A stretch of 64,000 nucleotides of DNA from Gambelia wislizenii (GCA_030847615.1 JAUMIR010000003.1:76642001-76706000); one strand, 5' to 3'; shown: positions 1-12,754, counted from the stretch's first letter. Numbers and translations are program-made. Notes: generated by a model not told the origin, from the sequence alone.

Positions 1-819
1 ATTTTTACCAGTAGAGTCTAGACTTAGCAGATGCCTACTGGAGAGGATGGAACCTGAAATTCTTGGTGGTAGAGCACATTTTGTGAGTGTGCTCTAGTCT
101 ATTGTCTGTGTTCATGTTAAAGGTACCCCCCTCATGAAAGGGGAGGCCCTCTATTGTGGACCTTGCCTGATTAGAAAGTCTGGTAAACACAGCCACATGT
201 GTCACCAAAGCACCGCAGCACTAACAAGACTTTCCCACTGCAGACAGTAGCATGGCAAGAGGTGATAATTTGCTGTACTGCTAACTTGTGCACTTCTGAT
301 TGAAGCACAGCGGTAACCTTATGCCTCTCCTTAGGGAACTTGTTGAGGTGTGGAGTCATTTTCTTCCACAGGAACTGCTGATATTCTCCCATACAAGCTC
401 CATAGTTTGAGATCCTGAACTTCAAGGCAGCTGAGGAATAAAAACCTGTGCTCTATGATAGCCAACTTTTTATCCTCCTTGTCTGTGAGGGCAGAATTGA
501 GTTTCTGAGACACCCTAGACCAGGTTGTATCTACTATTATTGAATTGGGCTTAGGGTGCTGAACAAGCTATTCTGCTCCAATCTCTACAACTTTGTACAG
601 GGCCTTAATTTTCTTAGAAGTGAAAGGGATCAATGATGGCATAGCCCATGACTTCTACACAATCTGTAAGGAAGGAAGTAGAGGCACGGAGGCAGGGGCA
701 GACGGTTGAGTCTAGGCTTGCTGGAAGACCAGATTGGTGATTTGCATGTATGGTTGCTTGGATCTGTAAGTCAAGCACCCTCACCATATGCATTATTTGG
801 GTTCATAAATGATCTAACA

Positions 820-1797
820 ACATGGCTCAGCTATCCAACATATGATACAAAAACCAATGAAAAATGAATTGGACATAGCTCCCACTTTGGAAGAGACCCC
901 TAAGGCCATACAGCAGATGAAAAACAGCAAGGCAGCTGGGATTGATGGAATCCCACCTGAAGTTTGGAAACACGGAGGTCATGCACTCCACGATAAATTC
1001 CACGAACTCCTTGTGAATTGCTGGGGAAAAGGGGAACTGCCATCAGATCTCTGAGATTCAGTCATCATCACCTTGTACAAGAAAAAAGGAGCAAAATCCG
1101 ATTGCTCAAACTATCGAGGCATAACACTGCTCTCTATTGCTGGAAAAATCCTTCCAAGGATACTCCTGAACAGATTAGTTCCTGCTATTGCAGAAGAACT
1201 TCTCCCTGAAAGCCGATGTGGCTTCAGAGCCAATAGGAGTACTACAGATATGGTATTTGCCCTTAGACAACTGCAAGAAAAATGTAGGGAGCAGAACAAG
1301 GGTCTCTGTAACATTTGTCGACCTCACCAAAGCCTTCGGCACCGTGAGTAGGAAAGGTCTGTGGCAGATCCTGGAAAGACTAGGATGTCTCCCCAAATTC
1401 CTTAAAATGATTATCTTGCTACACGAGGGCCAGCGTGGTCAAGTCAGATATGGCTCCAAAAAAGCGATACAAGGACTCCCTGAAACAACATCTCGGGCTT
1501 GGCCAAATTGATAACCAACAATGGTCCGCCCTGGCCTCACATCGGGAGGCATGGAGACGCACTATCCACAACGCTGCAGCCTTATTTGAGAACTCACGCC
1601 AAACAAGTCTTGAAGAGAAATGACAACGCAGAAAGAATCATAACCCAGAAACATCACCCAAGGAGACCTTCTGCTGTGATTTCTGCAACCGGACTTGTTT
1701 ATCTCGGATTGGCCTTTTTAGTCATCAGCGTGCTTGCAGAAAGTGTGGGATGAGTCCTTCCTGAATCTTCATTTGCGAAGAAAAGCCAGAGAGAGAG
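820..1797 (+). mobile_element. LINE copy 1, 5'-truncated and internally deleted, with 13-bp TSD
   Basis: The insertion is flanked by a perfect 13-bp direct repeat AAATGATCTAACA at 807-819 and 1798-1810. It starts inside the RT region of the family represented by copy 2 (48576-52518); GGCTCAGCTATCCAACATAT occurs in both. It then jumps near 1453 from RT sequence equivalent to about 51308 straight to sequence equivalent to about 52174, removing some 860 bp. The 3' end runs through a C-terminal zinc finger to GAAAAGCCAGAGAGAGAGA. It sits within DIRS copy A, so it is younger than that element. Confidence 0.9.
842..1753 (+). pseudogene. LINE reverse transcriptase fragment plus C-terminal zinc finger
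   Basis: Translation from 842 gives an RT segment containing GKAAGIDGIPPE-like sequence (here SKAAGIDGIPPEVWKHGG), then SDCSNYRGITLLSIAGKIL and CGFRANRSTTD, which are conserved RT blocks of APE-type non-LTR elements. A stop replaces an Arg codon near 1052 and a frameshift occurs near 1310; VTFVDLTKAFGTVSRKGL continues in another frame, where the usual Asp of AFDTV is Gly. After the internal deletion the frame reaches a CxxC...HxxxxC finger (CDFC ... SHQRAC) at about 1671-1750. The FADD catalytic block lies in the deleted part. Dead copy. Confidence 0.8.
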
Positions 1798-3615
1798 AAA
1801 TGATCTAACATAATCAGTGGGAGAAGTAGAGTCACATTCTCCCATTAGTCCCAGTGAAGACTGACCAGCTGGTAAGTCAGAACACACGGAGTCAGAGCCT
1901 ATACTAGAACTGGATGGATTGGAGGAAATTGTGGGTCGAGATGGATGAGGCGGAGCTTCCCGAGCGCTACTGTTAATGGATGAGCCCCAGATGATCTTGG
2001 GAGATAAAGATCATGAATGGGATGGAGCATCAGATCTAACATCAGGTAAGGATCAGTCCTGAGTACTTAACTAAGGAGACTTCCTCTGGGTTGATACAGC
2101 AGCTTCAGGTACTGATGCTGTTACTTCAAGTGACATTCTCTGTTCCGACTATCTATGTCGATAGGGAGGATCATTGAAATCTTGATGTCAGTGTGAAGGC
2201 TCTTTGAAATCTCAATACTGATGATAATGGCCATACTCCCTGCAACAGAAGTACTCTGGAGAAAGGGAGTATTTGTTGTCATAGTAGGGAGAGTCTGCAT
2301 ATTGAGAGTAAGAGTGATGGTGTTGAGGTTGGTCATCGTGGCAGTGATATGGGTCCCATTGATATCAAGCAGAACATCAAGACTGATTAATCTATTTAGT
2401 CTGAGACCGAGATCTATCTGATGAGTCACTTGAAGAACTCAATCTTGACCACAACTGCATAGGCCAACTATGTGATGATACTCAGCCTGGTGAAGGAATG
2501 GGAGGAAGATGTCTGCCTCTGGGATGAGACGGGACATTCACCACAACTGGCTAGGTGGCTTTTTAGGAACTGGAGGCTGTTGGAACAACTCCAGAATCTT
2601 GTCCCCTGAAAATGCACCAAAGCGGCATGGGACATGACGACTGCTGCAAGGCTGGCATCGTAGAAACATTCTCCATACATTCAGAAGAGAGCCTGGAACC
2701 CAGAGAGAATGGTAACGAGGGCTCCCTCTGCACTTATTAACCACTGGAGTCCCAGTGAACTGGTAGAGACAGTTTGGATAAAACTTGTGAAGAATCCTCA
2801 GACTGGTGTCGATTCTTGTACTTAGCCTTCTTCTTTTTCTTGTGCTTGCACTGTATGTATTGGAGAGCCTGCATTTCCAGAGACCTCCCCGGAATAGTAG
2901 GAACCTGGGGTTGGAAAGATGGCTTGGATTTGACCCATGCACGGGCTTGAGATGAAGAGTCAGTCTCATCCCTGTCAGTGGTCTTTCTTGACTTAGCAGG
3001 ACCTGCATCCAATTCATGTAACAAGTCGAACCAAAGAACTGGATGCTTGAACCGAAGAACTGCATGTTTGAACTGAGGAGGCACTTGTGGCCCTGGAGAC
3101 ACTGAAGGAGGACATAGCAGTAGAAACCATGGTCTGGGACCCAACCCCTGCAGATTGAGCTGCTGTGGGCTTTCAGTATAAACAACTGATTATGCTGGGC
3201 CTGTGGGGCAAATGCTATAAAGGGAGAGCACATGTCCACTACGTGTCCTTCTTTCAGGCAGAGGAGACACTTGGAGTGGCTGTCCCATTTTGGGATTTTA
3301 GCCCCACAAGAAACACACTTCTTAAAGGATGCCACAGAGGCCTTAAGCCCCGAAGAGTGAGCATGGCCTACATCGCTAACAACTAGGTCAAATCCAACCA
3401 CAGTCCTAAGCTGTCAAACAGTCCAAATCCAAGTCTAAAACTCTGAAAACCAAGCCAAAGTCAAAACCAACAAATCAAACAAAGTTCCAGAAACTGTTCC
3501 TATTGATACTGCTGCTGTGGTGGACAAAAAGGAACTGATGATTTAGGCAGGAAACACATTAGCTAGTCATGTGCAGAGAGAGCAGTGCTACCAGCAGTCT
3601 ATTATAGCTCTAGAA

Positions 3616-3851
3616 CAGTGGTTCTCAACCTGTGGGTCCCCAGATGTTGTTGGACTACAATTCCCAGGAGCCCTCTGAGGTCTCACCTTGATAGCCAGGT
3701 GGTCCTCCCAGTCATTAGTGAGGCTGTAGGATTGAACTCACAGCCTCACTAATGACTGGGAGGACCACCTGGCTGTCAAGGTGAGACCTCAGAGGGCTCC
3801 TGGGAACTGTAGTCCAACAACATCTGGGGACCCACAGGTTGAGAACCACTG
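3616..3851. mobile_element. Palindromic hAT-type MITE with 8-bp TSD
   Basis: A 236-bp element beginning CAGTGGTTCTCAACCTG and ending in its inverted complement. It is flanked by a perfect 8-bp duplication CTCTAGAA at 3608-3615 and 3852-3859, the duplication length of hAT transposons. The two arms (about 3616-3728 and 3739-3851) differ at only a few positions, so nearly the whole element folds on itself. It carries no coding capacity and would depend on a hAT transposase in trans. It lies inside the right terminal region of DIRS copy A. Confidence 0.9.
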
Positions 3852-3928
3852 CTCTAGAAGGTTCTGAAAGAACCTGAGCATTGCGTAGGTAAAAAATTTG
3901 TATAAGTCACAGAGACGACAAAGAAGAA

Positions 3929-5280
3929 TGTTTTTCTTCTATAGCCCCTTCCAGAAGGAAAGAAAAAATATAACAATAGGGCTGTCATTCAATTTTAGAA
4001 ATCTGAGTTAACCAAAACAATTGGACTTTTAATGGAGATAATGCTGCAACTGAACATGCTATGTTTCTGATGAAGACAACATGTACTTTGTAGATCATAC
4101 CCACAGCTGTTGTATCAGCACAATTTAAGGAGAGATGCTAAGGTTGGGGGGAATGTGTGTGAGAGATTTGGGAAAATGTTTCTCCTAAGGCAGCATCAAC
4201 CTGCTAACCTCAGGATTTTTTTAAAAAAATATTTTCATCAAACTCTGCTGCCCAGTTAATCAGATATGATTTAAATTGATTAAAAGGTTTAATGATAAAT
4301 CACCTAAAGAGTGCAGTCCTGAAAGGGGGCAGGGAAGCTAAATATTCTACCATCATTTTTTCTTTGTGGAATTAACACATATTGGTTATTAAAGGATTCC
4401 CAATTCAGTTCTAGCTCAAAAACTGAACAGTCCAGGCATCTCTTTCCCAATCAACCAGAGAGGCCATTTCCAAGCCATAGGAAGCAATGTTTGAAATGGC
4501 AGCCTGACTCTCTGCCAGAGGCAGATAGCTTTGCGTTGGAGTGCTTTAATATGGTTTTATACTGCATATAAAGAATGCAAGCGTAAACCAGTTTGTTGAA
4601 AACTACCCTTTTGGTGAAAGCTGACTATAATTCTGAACAAGTTTTCAATTTTCACACTGCTGCTAGGGTAAAGCATTTTAAAGAGTTTAATTTTTACAGT
4701 GGCTCCAATGACACAGGATTATCTAACAAAGTAATGGCTAATCAATAGAGGGTTTAGTTGTCAGGTGAAACATATAACACACTAAAAGGGATTGATTGCT
4801 AGGCTCCTCCTTATTTACTGGAAGGTATATATTTAAAATGACACAAACTTGTTACCAAGCTGCATTCCTTTAACCTTGCAAAAGCTGTTTGAGATGAGTG
4901 TTAAGCAGCCTATAGCAAAACACACACTAATGGAAAAGAATGCCTACAAAAATACAGGCACTTCAAATCATGTCAGAAGCAAGACTGCAATGAGAACTAC
5001 CAGGAGATAACAATGCTGCATCCGTTCTCAAGATCAAGCTACCACCTGCATAATGGTACATACACACTTTAAAGTAGGGAGGAAGGCAAAGGTCTGCACT
5101 ACCACTCAAAATTATGCAATTTGCAAAATCTGAATGAATTGCTCTAATCTGTGGTTATGCTGGGGGAGCTGGGGGGAGGAAAAAACTGAATATATGGACA
5201 AACTGAAATGGTAAAGGAAGGACTAAAATTTAGAAAGGATTAGAAAATAATGGATTTTTTTTTAAACTTTGAACAAATAT
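3929..5280. other. No gene or clear repeat seen
   Basis: AT-rich, low-CpG unique-looking DNA. Stop codons are frequent in all frames and I recognise no repeat family, RNA gene or splice-supported exon. Confidence 0.5.
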
Positions 5281-5475
5281 GGATTTGAAACTGGATTATT
5301 TGCCATGGCTCCTTCCTACTGAATCCTGGGCATTGTAGTTTTACAATGTCTCTAGCCCCCTCTGCCAAAGAGCGCTGGTGCCTTACCAATCTACAAATCC
5401 CAAGATTCAATAGAAAGGAGCCACAGTAAATAATCCAGTTTCAAAGTGGATTATTTGTGTAGTGTGGATTTGACC
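5281..5475. mobile_element. Probable MITE with imperfect inverted repeats
   Basis: GAAACTGGATTATTTGCCAT near 5287 is mirrored by AAATAATCCAGTTTC near 5429. The arms include GGCTCCTT...TACTGAATCC opposite a matching GATTCAATAGAAAGGAGCC. The centre contains a short GC-richer segment. No clean target duplication could be defined, so the outer boundaries and superfamily (hAT-like is possible) are uncertain. Confidence 0.5.
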
Positions 5476-6302
5476 TTTGTTTTGAGTTTCCAGTATACAC
5501 TGTTAACCTATTTGATCAACATTTTCTCTGCAGACAAAAGAAAACTACCTTGAAACCTAATTTTTCAGAAGTCACATTGTACATTATTATGAAGGTTTTA
5601 CTGTGACTGTTTCTGTCTTAAAAGCATCTTAAGGACTCACATATTACATTTTTGAATGCATACCTAAAAATAAAGTAAGAATGTGATAAATACGGCTCTT
5701 AGACTATGAAGATTAGAGCAGTTCCCCACAGCAAAGTTAATACTACTGTGTGACCCTTATGTTAGAACCTCCTAGTATCAGTGTGAAGAGGGCCTAACAC
5801 CTGCTGAATCTGAGTAGTTTCAAGCTTTCCTTCTAAAACTACTGAAGCTTTTTTTGCAACCACATGGACTATTGAAAAAGCCATTTCTTTCACCATTCAT
5901 TCAAAAGACCACCATTTTTGAAAGCAACATCACTTTTTAATAGGTGCAGGAACCTAAATGTTCAATAAGATTCCTTCCCCCACTCGTCAATAATTACATG
6001 ATTTATCAGAGAAATATTGTAAAGCCACAACAAAATTCAACTGTACTGTCTCCCGCCAAGCCATTTCCAGAGACAAGATTATTAAACTCTTTTTTTCATT
6101 GTTCAAACAAGGGCTTTTGTACCAAAGCACCAATTGCCAAATGGTACGAAAATAGTTATTAGACTCTGAAGAATTCAGTGGAAGTGGGAAGTTATATAAA
6201 CAAATCACGCCTGCAGATTCAGAAAGATGGCTTTCATCTCACTTATGGGGCCTTAGGAGACATCCATTAATTGCCTTTCACACAGACTTCTTTTTAAAAG
6301 GG

Positions 6303-6334
6303 ATTTATTTATTTATTTATTTATTTATTTATTT
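6303..6334. repeat. (TTTA)n microsatellite
   Basis: Eight perfect tetranucleotide units. Tracts of this kind often mark SINE or L2 tails in this window, but no adjacent SINE body was recognised here. Confidence 0.9.
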
Positions 6335-7210
6335 CCAACGAGGTGCTTCTTAGGAAAGTATTAAATAATGCCTGCAAATTTAAAAAGCTTATTTTTATAT
6401 ATAAATAGATAATTTTAAAAAGAAGATGATAATAAAAATCAAGTGGCAAGGCACTACCCAGAATCCATTGTGATTAGTATTATTAAATTTAAGGCTAAAT
6501 TTCTACTTCCTATTGCTCAGAATACTTGGGGGAGGGCGAAAGATCTCTGCAGGAGGTCACTATGACAAAATATAAACTAAGCCAAAATCAAGAACATTTG
6601 CAGAAACATACCCAAAGCTCAGTTTGTCATATTGCAATTAGACCTTGCCTACTGCGAAGGCAGGAGTCCCTAATTTTGCCACTAGAGGGAAGAATTGTCT
6701 CAACACATGGCAATAGTAAATGGAGAATGGGTTTTCCTAAGCAATTTCCATAACAATACTCTCTTGGCTATATGTACCTTCTAATTACTCAGTACAATTA
6801 AAATGACTAACAAAAAAATGGGATTGGGGAGAGGAAATGATCAGCCCATTTTTGAGACTTCATTACCCTGCCATTTTGTTTGTCCTTCCTTATTTATTTT
6901 TTCTATCAAATGGAAAGGAAAAGGGCAATGCCACTTTCTGTCCTGTTCTTTCCCACATCCATTCCCACCCTAGGAGGTTATTCAGTGAGGCAACACTGAC
7001 AAAACCAAGGAGAATTGAATTGCTTGTAAAACAAAAACTGAAAACAACGCCTCAAAAATCCACCCCCATCCACCCCCAAACAAAAGAGAAATGTCATGGT
7101 ATTTAGCCATCTGGTAGCAGCCTGAAAACAAATTGTCCTCCAAAGAGTAGAAATACAGTATGTTTTCTCTCAGTTCACTGGCTTATGAATCTCACTCCCC
7201 TCTCTGTTTA

Positions 7211-7237
7211 TACACACACACACACACACACACACAA
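7211..7237. repeat. (CA)n microsatellite
   Basis: About 13 perfect CA units in otherwise unique sequence. Confidence 0.9.
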
Positions 7238-9936
7238 TAAAGTAGATAAGCCAAGGTTTGCTGTGTTCAGATGCAGGAACTTTTATATCTATGCTCCATA
7301 AGTCAAAGGGCACTCTAACCTGCTGGGCTGACTCTATCTTCCTCCCATGGATATACCTCTAAAACCTATTTAAAATTGTCTCCATTTTATTCCTACCAAT
7401 GATACTTGCTGATCTTCAGAGGTTTAAATCCTTCATTTTATAAGGCTAGTCATTAAAAGGGAAGATGGCATCCAAGTCAGTCATTTTTCTTCTCATTGAC
7501 AATTGGTGACATTTCTCAAGCAGTGCACAAGGTGTTGAAAACCTGGCAGCTGTTACCTCCTAGGACGAAGCTCCTTTTTTATCCTCCTCTTGACAGTTTA
7601 ACTCAGTGGGTCAGCACCTTTAAAGACTGCAAAGTATCACTGAAGTGGATGGCCAGAGTTGAATTACTACACCCTCCCTAATCAATGTAAGCTCTCACTG
7701 CAGGTGAAACTCTTCATCTATAGAAGTGCATGGAGGAGGAAAATGCAATGCCCTACAGCCAGATGGGTTTCTTCTTGTTTTTGTTTAAAGAAAGGAACAA
7801 GCTAACAAGGGGACAGCTACTTTGTTAGCTCCTTGGCCTCTCTCATGGCTCTGAAGCCCCAGGGTTCCAGCCACACAAGAGAAAAGAGTTCAGCATACAC
7901 GTAACACTTAAAGAAATATAACTAGGGAGATGGCAGCGTGCTGTTTTCAAAGAGTTGAGAGTCCTGTTCAGAGCTTTATTTATCACTATCCATGTTCACT
8001 GGGCTGTAAGTGGACATGGAAACAAAAGGTCAGGAGAACAGATAATGTTGGCAATTTACTCTGGTACAGAAGATCATAGAAATGCAGCACATCTGACAGC
8101 CTGGATTAACATTAAAGCAGGGTGAGGGAGGCCCAACAGGTTTTGATACCACAAAACTACATCTCTGCTAAAAAGTCTCAAATTTCTCAAAAATAAAGTC
8201 TCAAATTTCTGTTCAATAATATTGGAATACCTGCTCTTGGGCAGAAAAGAAATAAAATGAGAAGTCTTAATGTTAACAGGAAAAAGTACATACAAATTAT
8301 GAGCACTTTTTGACTTCTATTTTTTTCCTAACAAGTATTAAATATTGATAAACTACTGAGTTCTACTCCAATGTTCTCCCTCCCCTAAACTCAGATACAC
8401 ATACCCTCCTCTACAGTAATTAAGAAGTGATGTATCTTTTACTTTGTTCACCCTTATTATGCTTGCTTGTAAGCATCCTATAGTTATGTCTGGGCAATTA
8501 TACAACCCAACAAAATGGCAGAAGCCTTGTACAAAACCTCTTAAAGCTTTAGCCATAAAACTGCAGTGTTTGAGGTACTGAATTCAAGAAAATACTGCTG
8601 TTGGAAGGAGGATGAAGAGAGACAGAGAGACACCTCTTGGTGACGGGGAGACAATGACGGTTGTCCTAGTTTCATTCCACCTGGAAGCTCATGCACTTCA
8701 AAACAAAAAATGCAATGCAGTGTCATCACAATTCCACTGTCATCAGCACTTCCTTGGATGCACCTTTGACACAATTTCCTTTCCTCAGAGACTCCTCCTA
8801 CTTGCCCCACAGAGCAAGTCCTGACAGCAAAAAGGCACTTCATTATTACCCCATTTGAGCAAAGAAGATAAGCTTTCTTTAAACAACTTGCATTGTGCCA
8901 ATCATTTTATTAAGACAGTAGGGTAATCAAGTTCAGGGCAGCCCTGGACAGCTGCCCTGTGACCTGTGTTTGCTGACCCTTGCTATTCATCACTTTCCTT
9001 TGGAGTAGAAGGGCAAACTCCTGGGGAGTGACCACCACAATAGACAGATACAAGCCAACAATAATATGGTTCCTGCAAAGAGAAAGGGAAAACCCAGATG
9101 GCACTGCAATAAATTTACAAATCTGCATTCATGGCTCTGTTTAACAAACCCCACAGCCAAAAGGCTCAAAGATCCCTGGAGAGCTTCCCCCTCATTGGTT
9201 TCTAAAGGATAAGTACTCTCTCCCCTCCCCTGGCTACTAAGCCCCAACTCTTCAATGGAGAGGAAGCCCTTAAAATAACAAATGCCTGACCTAATCAATC
9301 TACCATTCTGATCCAACGCTAAATGATGGGTACTGAAAACTAATTACAGATTTTGGCAAGAAAGTTGCATTTAAAATGGAAACATACAGGTTAAAAAGGC
9401 ACTGAAGCATTTGAGAGTCTTTCAGAAAAGAAGCTGCATACATGCACAAAACAGGACTCAAACCAGGAATCTTATTCAATAATTTACACATTTATTTTTT
9501 AAATGAATCAAATTAGTCCCATGTGTGACCTGCTGGTCCATCTGTATTCACTGGACTTAATGGGCACTTTTCACACTAGCTTCAGTTTGAAGTATGAGAG
9601 AGATAAATTTAGTTTAATTTTCAACAGATCAAGCTATCCATTTTCCAAATGGACCATCTGGATCAGCCTATTAAAATTAATTTATAACTTAGCAGTGAGA
9701 AAATTCGTTTGTTAGCTTAAACATTGTTGCCAAAAACTTTGTTCCCTTGTCATGGTTCTCCAGGACTTCACACAGTCAGAACACATGTCCATACATCTTA
9801 TCACCACACTGTTTTTATACCAAATCCCTCTGCTTCCCATGAAAAGTAGCTGATAATGTCTACCTGTATTTATTTTTCTAAACCTCTGGTAGATAAAGAA
9901 CTGACACTGGTATTGGTCTTCATGAGATATAATATA

Positions 9937-10209
9937 CAGGTGCCCCCCGCCCCCATATCCGTGCAACCAATATCTATGGTTTCAATTAACTTCAGCTGAA
10001 AAAATAGGGACACATACCATAGAGTCATGATGGAAAATGCCTAGAGAGGTGTCCTCTCTAGGAATTGCTAGGTCCAATAACACAACTCTATGGCATGTTG
10101 ATACCAGAAGTCATTTATTTTAATAGGGTTTGCTATTATCCGCAGTTTCCAGTATCCACAGTAAGTCTGAGAACCAAACCCCTGCACATACAGGGTAGGG
10201 GGTGACCTG
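9937..10209. mobile_element. Tigger-like MITE (TA flanks)
   Basis: Starts CAGGTGCCCCCC after TA and ends GGTGACCTG before TA. The interior keeps the family signature of steps such as CTATTATCCGCAGTTTCCAG and TCCACAG that recur in the MITEs at 12755 and 15348. TA target duplication and a CAG..CTG terminus are characteristic of Tc1/mariner-Tigger relatives. Non-coding. Confidence 0.7.
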
Positions 10210-12269
10210 TACTTAAATTTACCTCACATAGCATCTCTGCTTTGGAAAAGTGATGCTGAATTGACCCCAGTATTGTCAGTTACAAAATACTGCTCACCAC
10301 TTGTACAGCACTGTCTGGGTTTTGTGGGTTACCATGACAGCTGGTTTTTGGTTAGCAGAAAATATAGCTTTCTTCCCTTTCCTCTAAATGAGGAATAAAC
10401 TTCATCTATGTGGTACAAAACTGTAAACTTTTTTCTTCATAAAAGGAAGACACAAATTTCTTCTGCTTACTCCTCCAACCTGTCAAAGAAATACCTTGTA
10501 AGCTAAACTAGTCCAACCTTGCCTTTATAAACACATTTTCAGCCAAATTATAACTTTTCTTTTCCTAATATCCCTAAAATTCTCAGCTGTGCACTACTGA
10601 CTGCTGTGTGGCTTCACCAAACAGCATGCTACTATGTGTGCAACCTCCAACAAAACAATGAAGCTTAAGAACTTTAAAAAAAAACCTTAGAAGCTTAAGA
10701 GCTTTAGATAACCTCAGACTATGATTGTACCCAGTTTCCAAAATGACATTTGAAATTAGCAGCCAGTTCTGTGTTAATGGAATATCTCGTAAAATCACCA
10801 GACTTTCCCTTTGTTCTTATCTAAGAGTAGGTGGAGCCAGGAATATATCTGAGCATTTGTTTAGTTCACATTATTATGGTCACACAGGGGAAATAAGAAT
10901 TAAGATGTAAACATTTATTGAACCTTTGCCTAAAGGCAGTACAATCTTGCTACTACACAAGGGGTCAAGCAAGATGTAGAAGAAATGAACATCTCTCTTG
11001 AACGTATAACAGCCAGCTAATGCTGGCATGGAAAAGAACAGCATCATCTGCCTGTCTTCTTTCTAAGCTTTACTGAAACAAGATAAGATCCAAAGGGAAG
11101 AAGACCCCATTTGATTCTGGAAGACACTAGCCCCAAGCATGCTTTTTGAAGAATATTGTATAAGCATGCATCCTTTTTCAGTAAAACAAGTTGGGATGAG
11201 GGGAATGAATAATGCTTTTATATGCTTTGTATCTTTCAAGATAAGCCAAAGAGCTCTAGATGTTTCAAGCTGAGGGGTGAGGAGAGGGATTTAGCAGACC
11301 AGAATCAACTGCATACCTGCCTGAGTGCATTCTTCTCAGGAATGATCTTCCTTGGGGGCTCATCATTGTTACAATCTTCTCTGTCAGATGAATTCTATGC
11401 AGAGGACAGGAGGGGAAAGGGGGGAAAAAATCAACATTCAACTGAGAAAGCAACAACAGCAACTATATACACTGGATGTTTTGGTAGCATCACATAGGAA
11501 ATACAAATTCTGTTCTTTCTGTCAATGAAATTTCTCGTTTAAAGCAGGTACTGTAATTTTTTCCCCCTGATATATATTTGCATGGGTAAACTGAAGTAGG
11601 TAGCTGGTACACAAAATTCATGTGACATATCCTGTGTTGTTGAAAGCAGCAAGTCAATATAAATGGATTCCAAACACAATCAGTTATGACAGTTATCTGT
11701 ACAATTAAACAGGCTTTCAAAATATTGCAGTTCTATGATTCTATGTGATCTCGCACTATATGCTGGATCTCGACTATTTTAGATAGCTAAATTGGGATGT
11801 CTTTGCTTCTAACAATAGCAGGGTAAACACAGTGAGATTACTATTTTGTATTTTAAACTGACATTATAACAAAGTGCTCACCCCATCTTATAGTTAACCC
11901 AAGTGCTCAGCTACTGGAAATAAGCTTTCTTGTTAGCAAAGGATACTGCAGTAATACATGCTTGATGATAACAATGATTAGGACAATTTTGCCTATGGGA
12001 AGTGAGTAGATGAATGGAAATTTCTCTCAGTAAGAGATATGTAAGAAATTAGGATCCACGGAATCATGCTACTTGTTCCATATGTCCAGTCGGGGTTTAA
12101 TCTAATAGCCACCTGTGTTGCACTGCACACAGCTTCTGGAAACACCTCCCTATGCAACAGTCATTCAGTATTGCTAGTAATTCCTGTTACTGTTGAGAAC
12201 ATATATATCCCAGCATGTTTTAACAAGAATAGTGGCATTCTGTTGACATTACATTAGCAACATGCATTA
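10210..12269. other. No gene or clear repeat seen
   Basis: Unique AT-rich DNA. A short CR1-like 3' motif (TTCTATGATTCTATG near 11730) is the only hint of a repeat and is too short to call. Confidence 0.5.
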
Positions 12270-12420
12270 CTTCACAGAAGTATTCATCTTCCCCATTTAA
12301 TTTTCCATATTTTGTTGTATTACAACCTGAAACTGAAATGGATTTAATTGGCTTTGTTACCACTTCGTATGTACAAGTTACTCAAACATGTGAAAGCACA
12401 AAATACTTTTATGGAGATAT
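12270..12420. mobile_element. Tc1/mariner-like remnant
   Basis: Contains CATATTTTGTTGTATTACAA followed by CCTGAAACTGAAATGGATTT. This wording is typical of the sub-terminal part of vertebrate Tc1-like elements, from memory of that family. Terminal repeats are not visible and no transposase remains. The adjoining SINE at 12426 may have disrupted it. Confidence 0.45.
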
Positions 12421-12425
12421 AAAAG

Positions 12426-12708
12426 TAAAGTATTTATTTATTTATTTATTTATTTCCCACTCTTCAGCCACAAGGCTATCAGAGCGGCTTACAAATTGTT
12501 TTAAGCAATAGCTATTTACACATCTACACTGCATTAAACAGTTTCCAATGTGTGTTAGCTAATTGCCCCCCACAAGCTGGGTACTCAATTTACCGACCTA
12601 CGAAAGGATGGAAGGCTGAGTGAACCTTGGAGCCGGCTGGAATCAAACTTGTGACGTGGTGGCTTGCAGTACTGGCATTTAACCACTGCGCCACCAGGGC
12701 TCCCTTTA
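12426..12708 (-). mobile_element. tRNA-head, L2-tail SINE, near complete
   Basis: Read on the minus strand it opens with a tRNA-like head (GGTGGCGCAGTGGTTAAATG acting as A box, CAAGTTTGATTCC as B box). A central part follows, then the L2-like tail TTGTAAGCCGCTCTGATAG and AAATAAATAAATA. It matches the copy at 35037-35316 almost throughout. It would be transcribed by RNA polymerase III from the internal promoter. Confidence 0.85.
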
Positions 12709-12754
12709 AACATAAGTAAACATAAGCTTGCAACATAAACTTGTTTGTTCAATA

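Larger units (their letters stand above)
1..3335 (-). pseudogene. DIRS gag-like protein, interrupted
   Basis: The start corresponds to position 3335, where the protein begins VASFKKCVSCGAKIP; the copy B version begins MASLTFKQCVECGAK, so the start Met is lost here. A putative zinc-binding motif follows (CVSC, then HSKCLLC and a downstream H and C). A Ser/Lys-rich middle section (KHKKKKKAKYK near 2830) follows. The C-terminal block at 171-425 (SNYGACMGEYQQFLW) matches copy B (SSYHTRACMGAYQQVLW). The frame is broken by several shifts and stops and by the LINE inserted at 820-1797. In the DIRS family this ORF is the structural or nucleic-acid-binding protein; that role is from family knowledge. 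Not functional. Confidence 0.75.
1..3928 (-). mobile_element. DIRS-like retrotransposon, copy A, cut by window edge
   Basis: The gag-like protein runs on the minus strand and resembles copy B at 57091-63637 over its whole length. The right terminus near 3860-3928 matches the right end of copy B (it ends in a GAGAC..CAAAGAAGAA stretch), so this is the 5' end of the element. The RT, recombinase and other end lie beyond base 1. Two later insertions interrupt it: a LINE at 820-1797 and a palindromic hAT element at 3616-3851. No target duplication is expected for DIRS elements. Identification is by comparison inside the window plus knowledge of DIRS organisation. Confidence 0.8.
5476..9936. other. 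Unique DNA with two microsatellites, no gene
   Basis: The only clear structures are a TTTA tract at 6303 and a CA tract at 7211. Short open frames here have no recognisable domains and are not linked by convincing splice signals. The longest antisense frame at 8541-8843 (100 codons) is unrecognised. Confidence 0.5.

Noticed and set aside
8541..8843. 100-codon antisense open frame with Cys residues
   Set aside because: No recognised domain, no repeat support, and a competing sense frame is open.
11715..11750. CR1 3' end (TTCTATGATTCTATG)
   Set aside because: Only about 15 bp match the CR1 terminal repeat; too short to support.
12066..12257. Small open frames in the unique DNA between repeats
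   Set aside because: Length expected by chance, no domain, no splice context.
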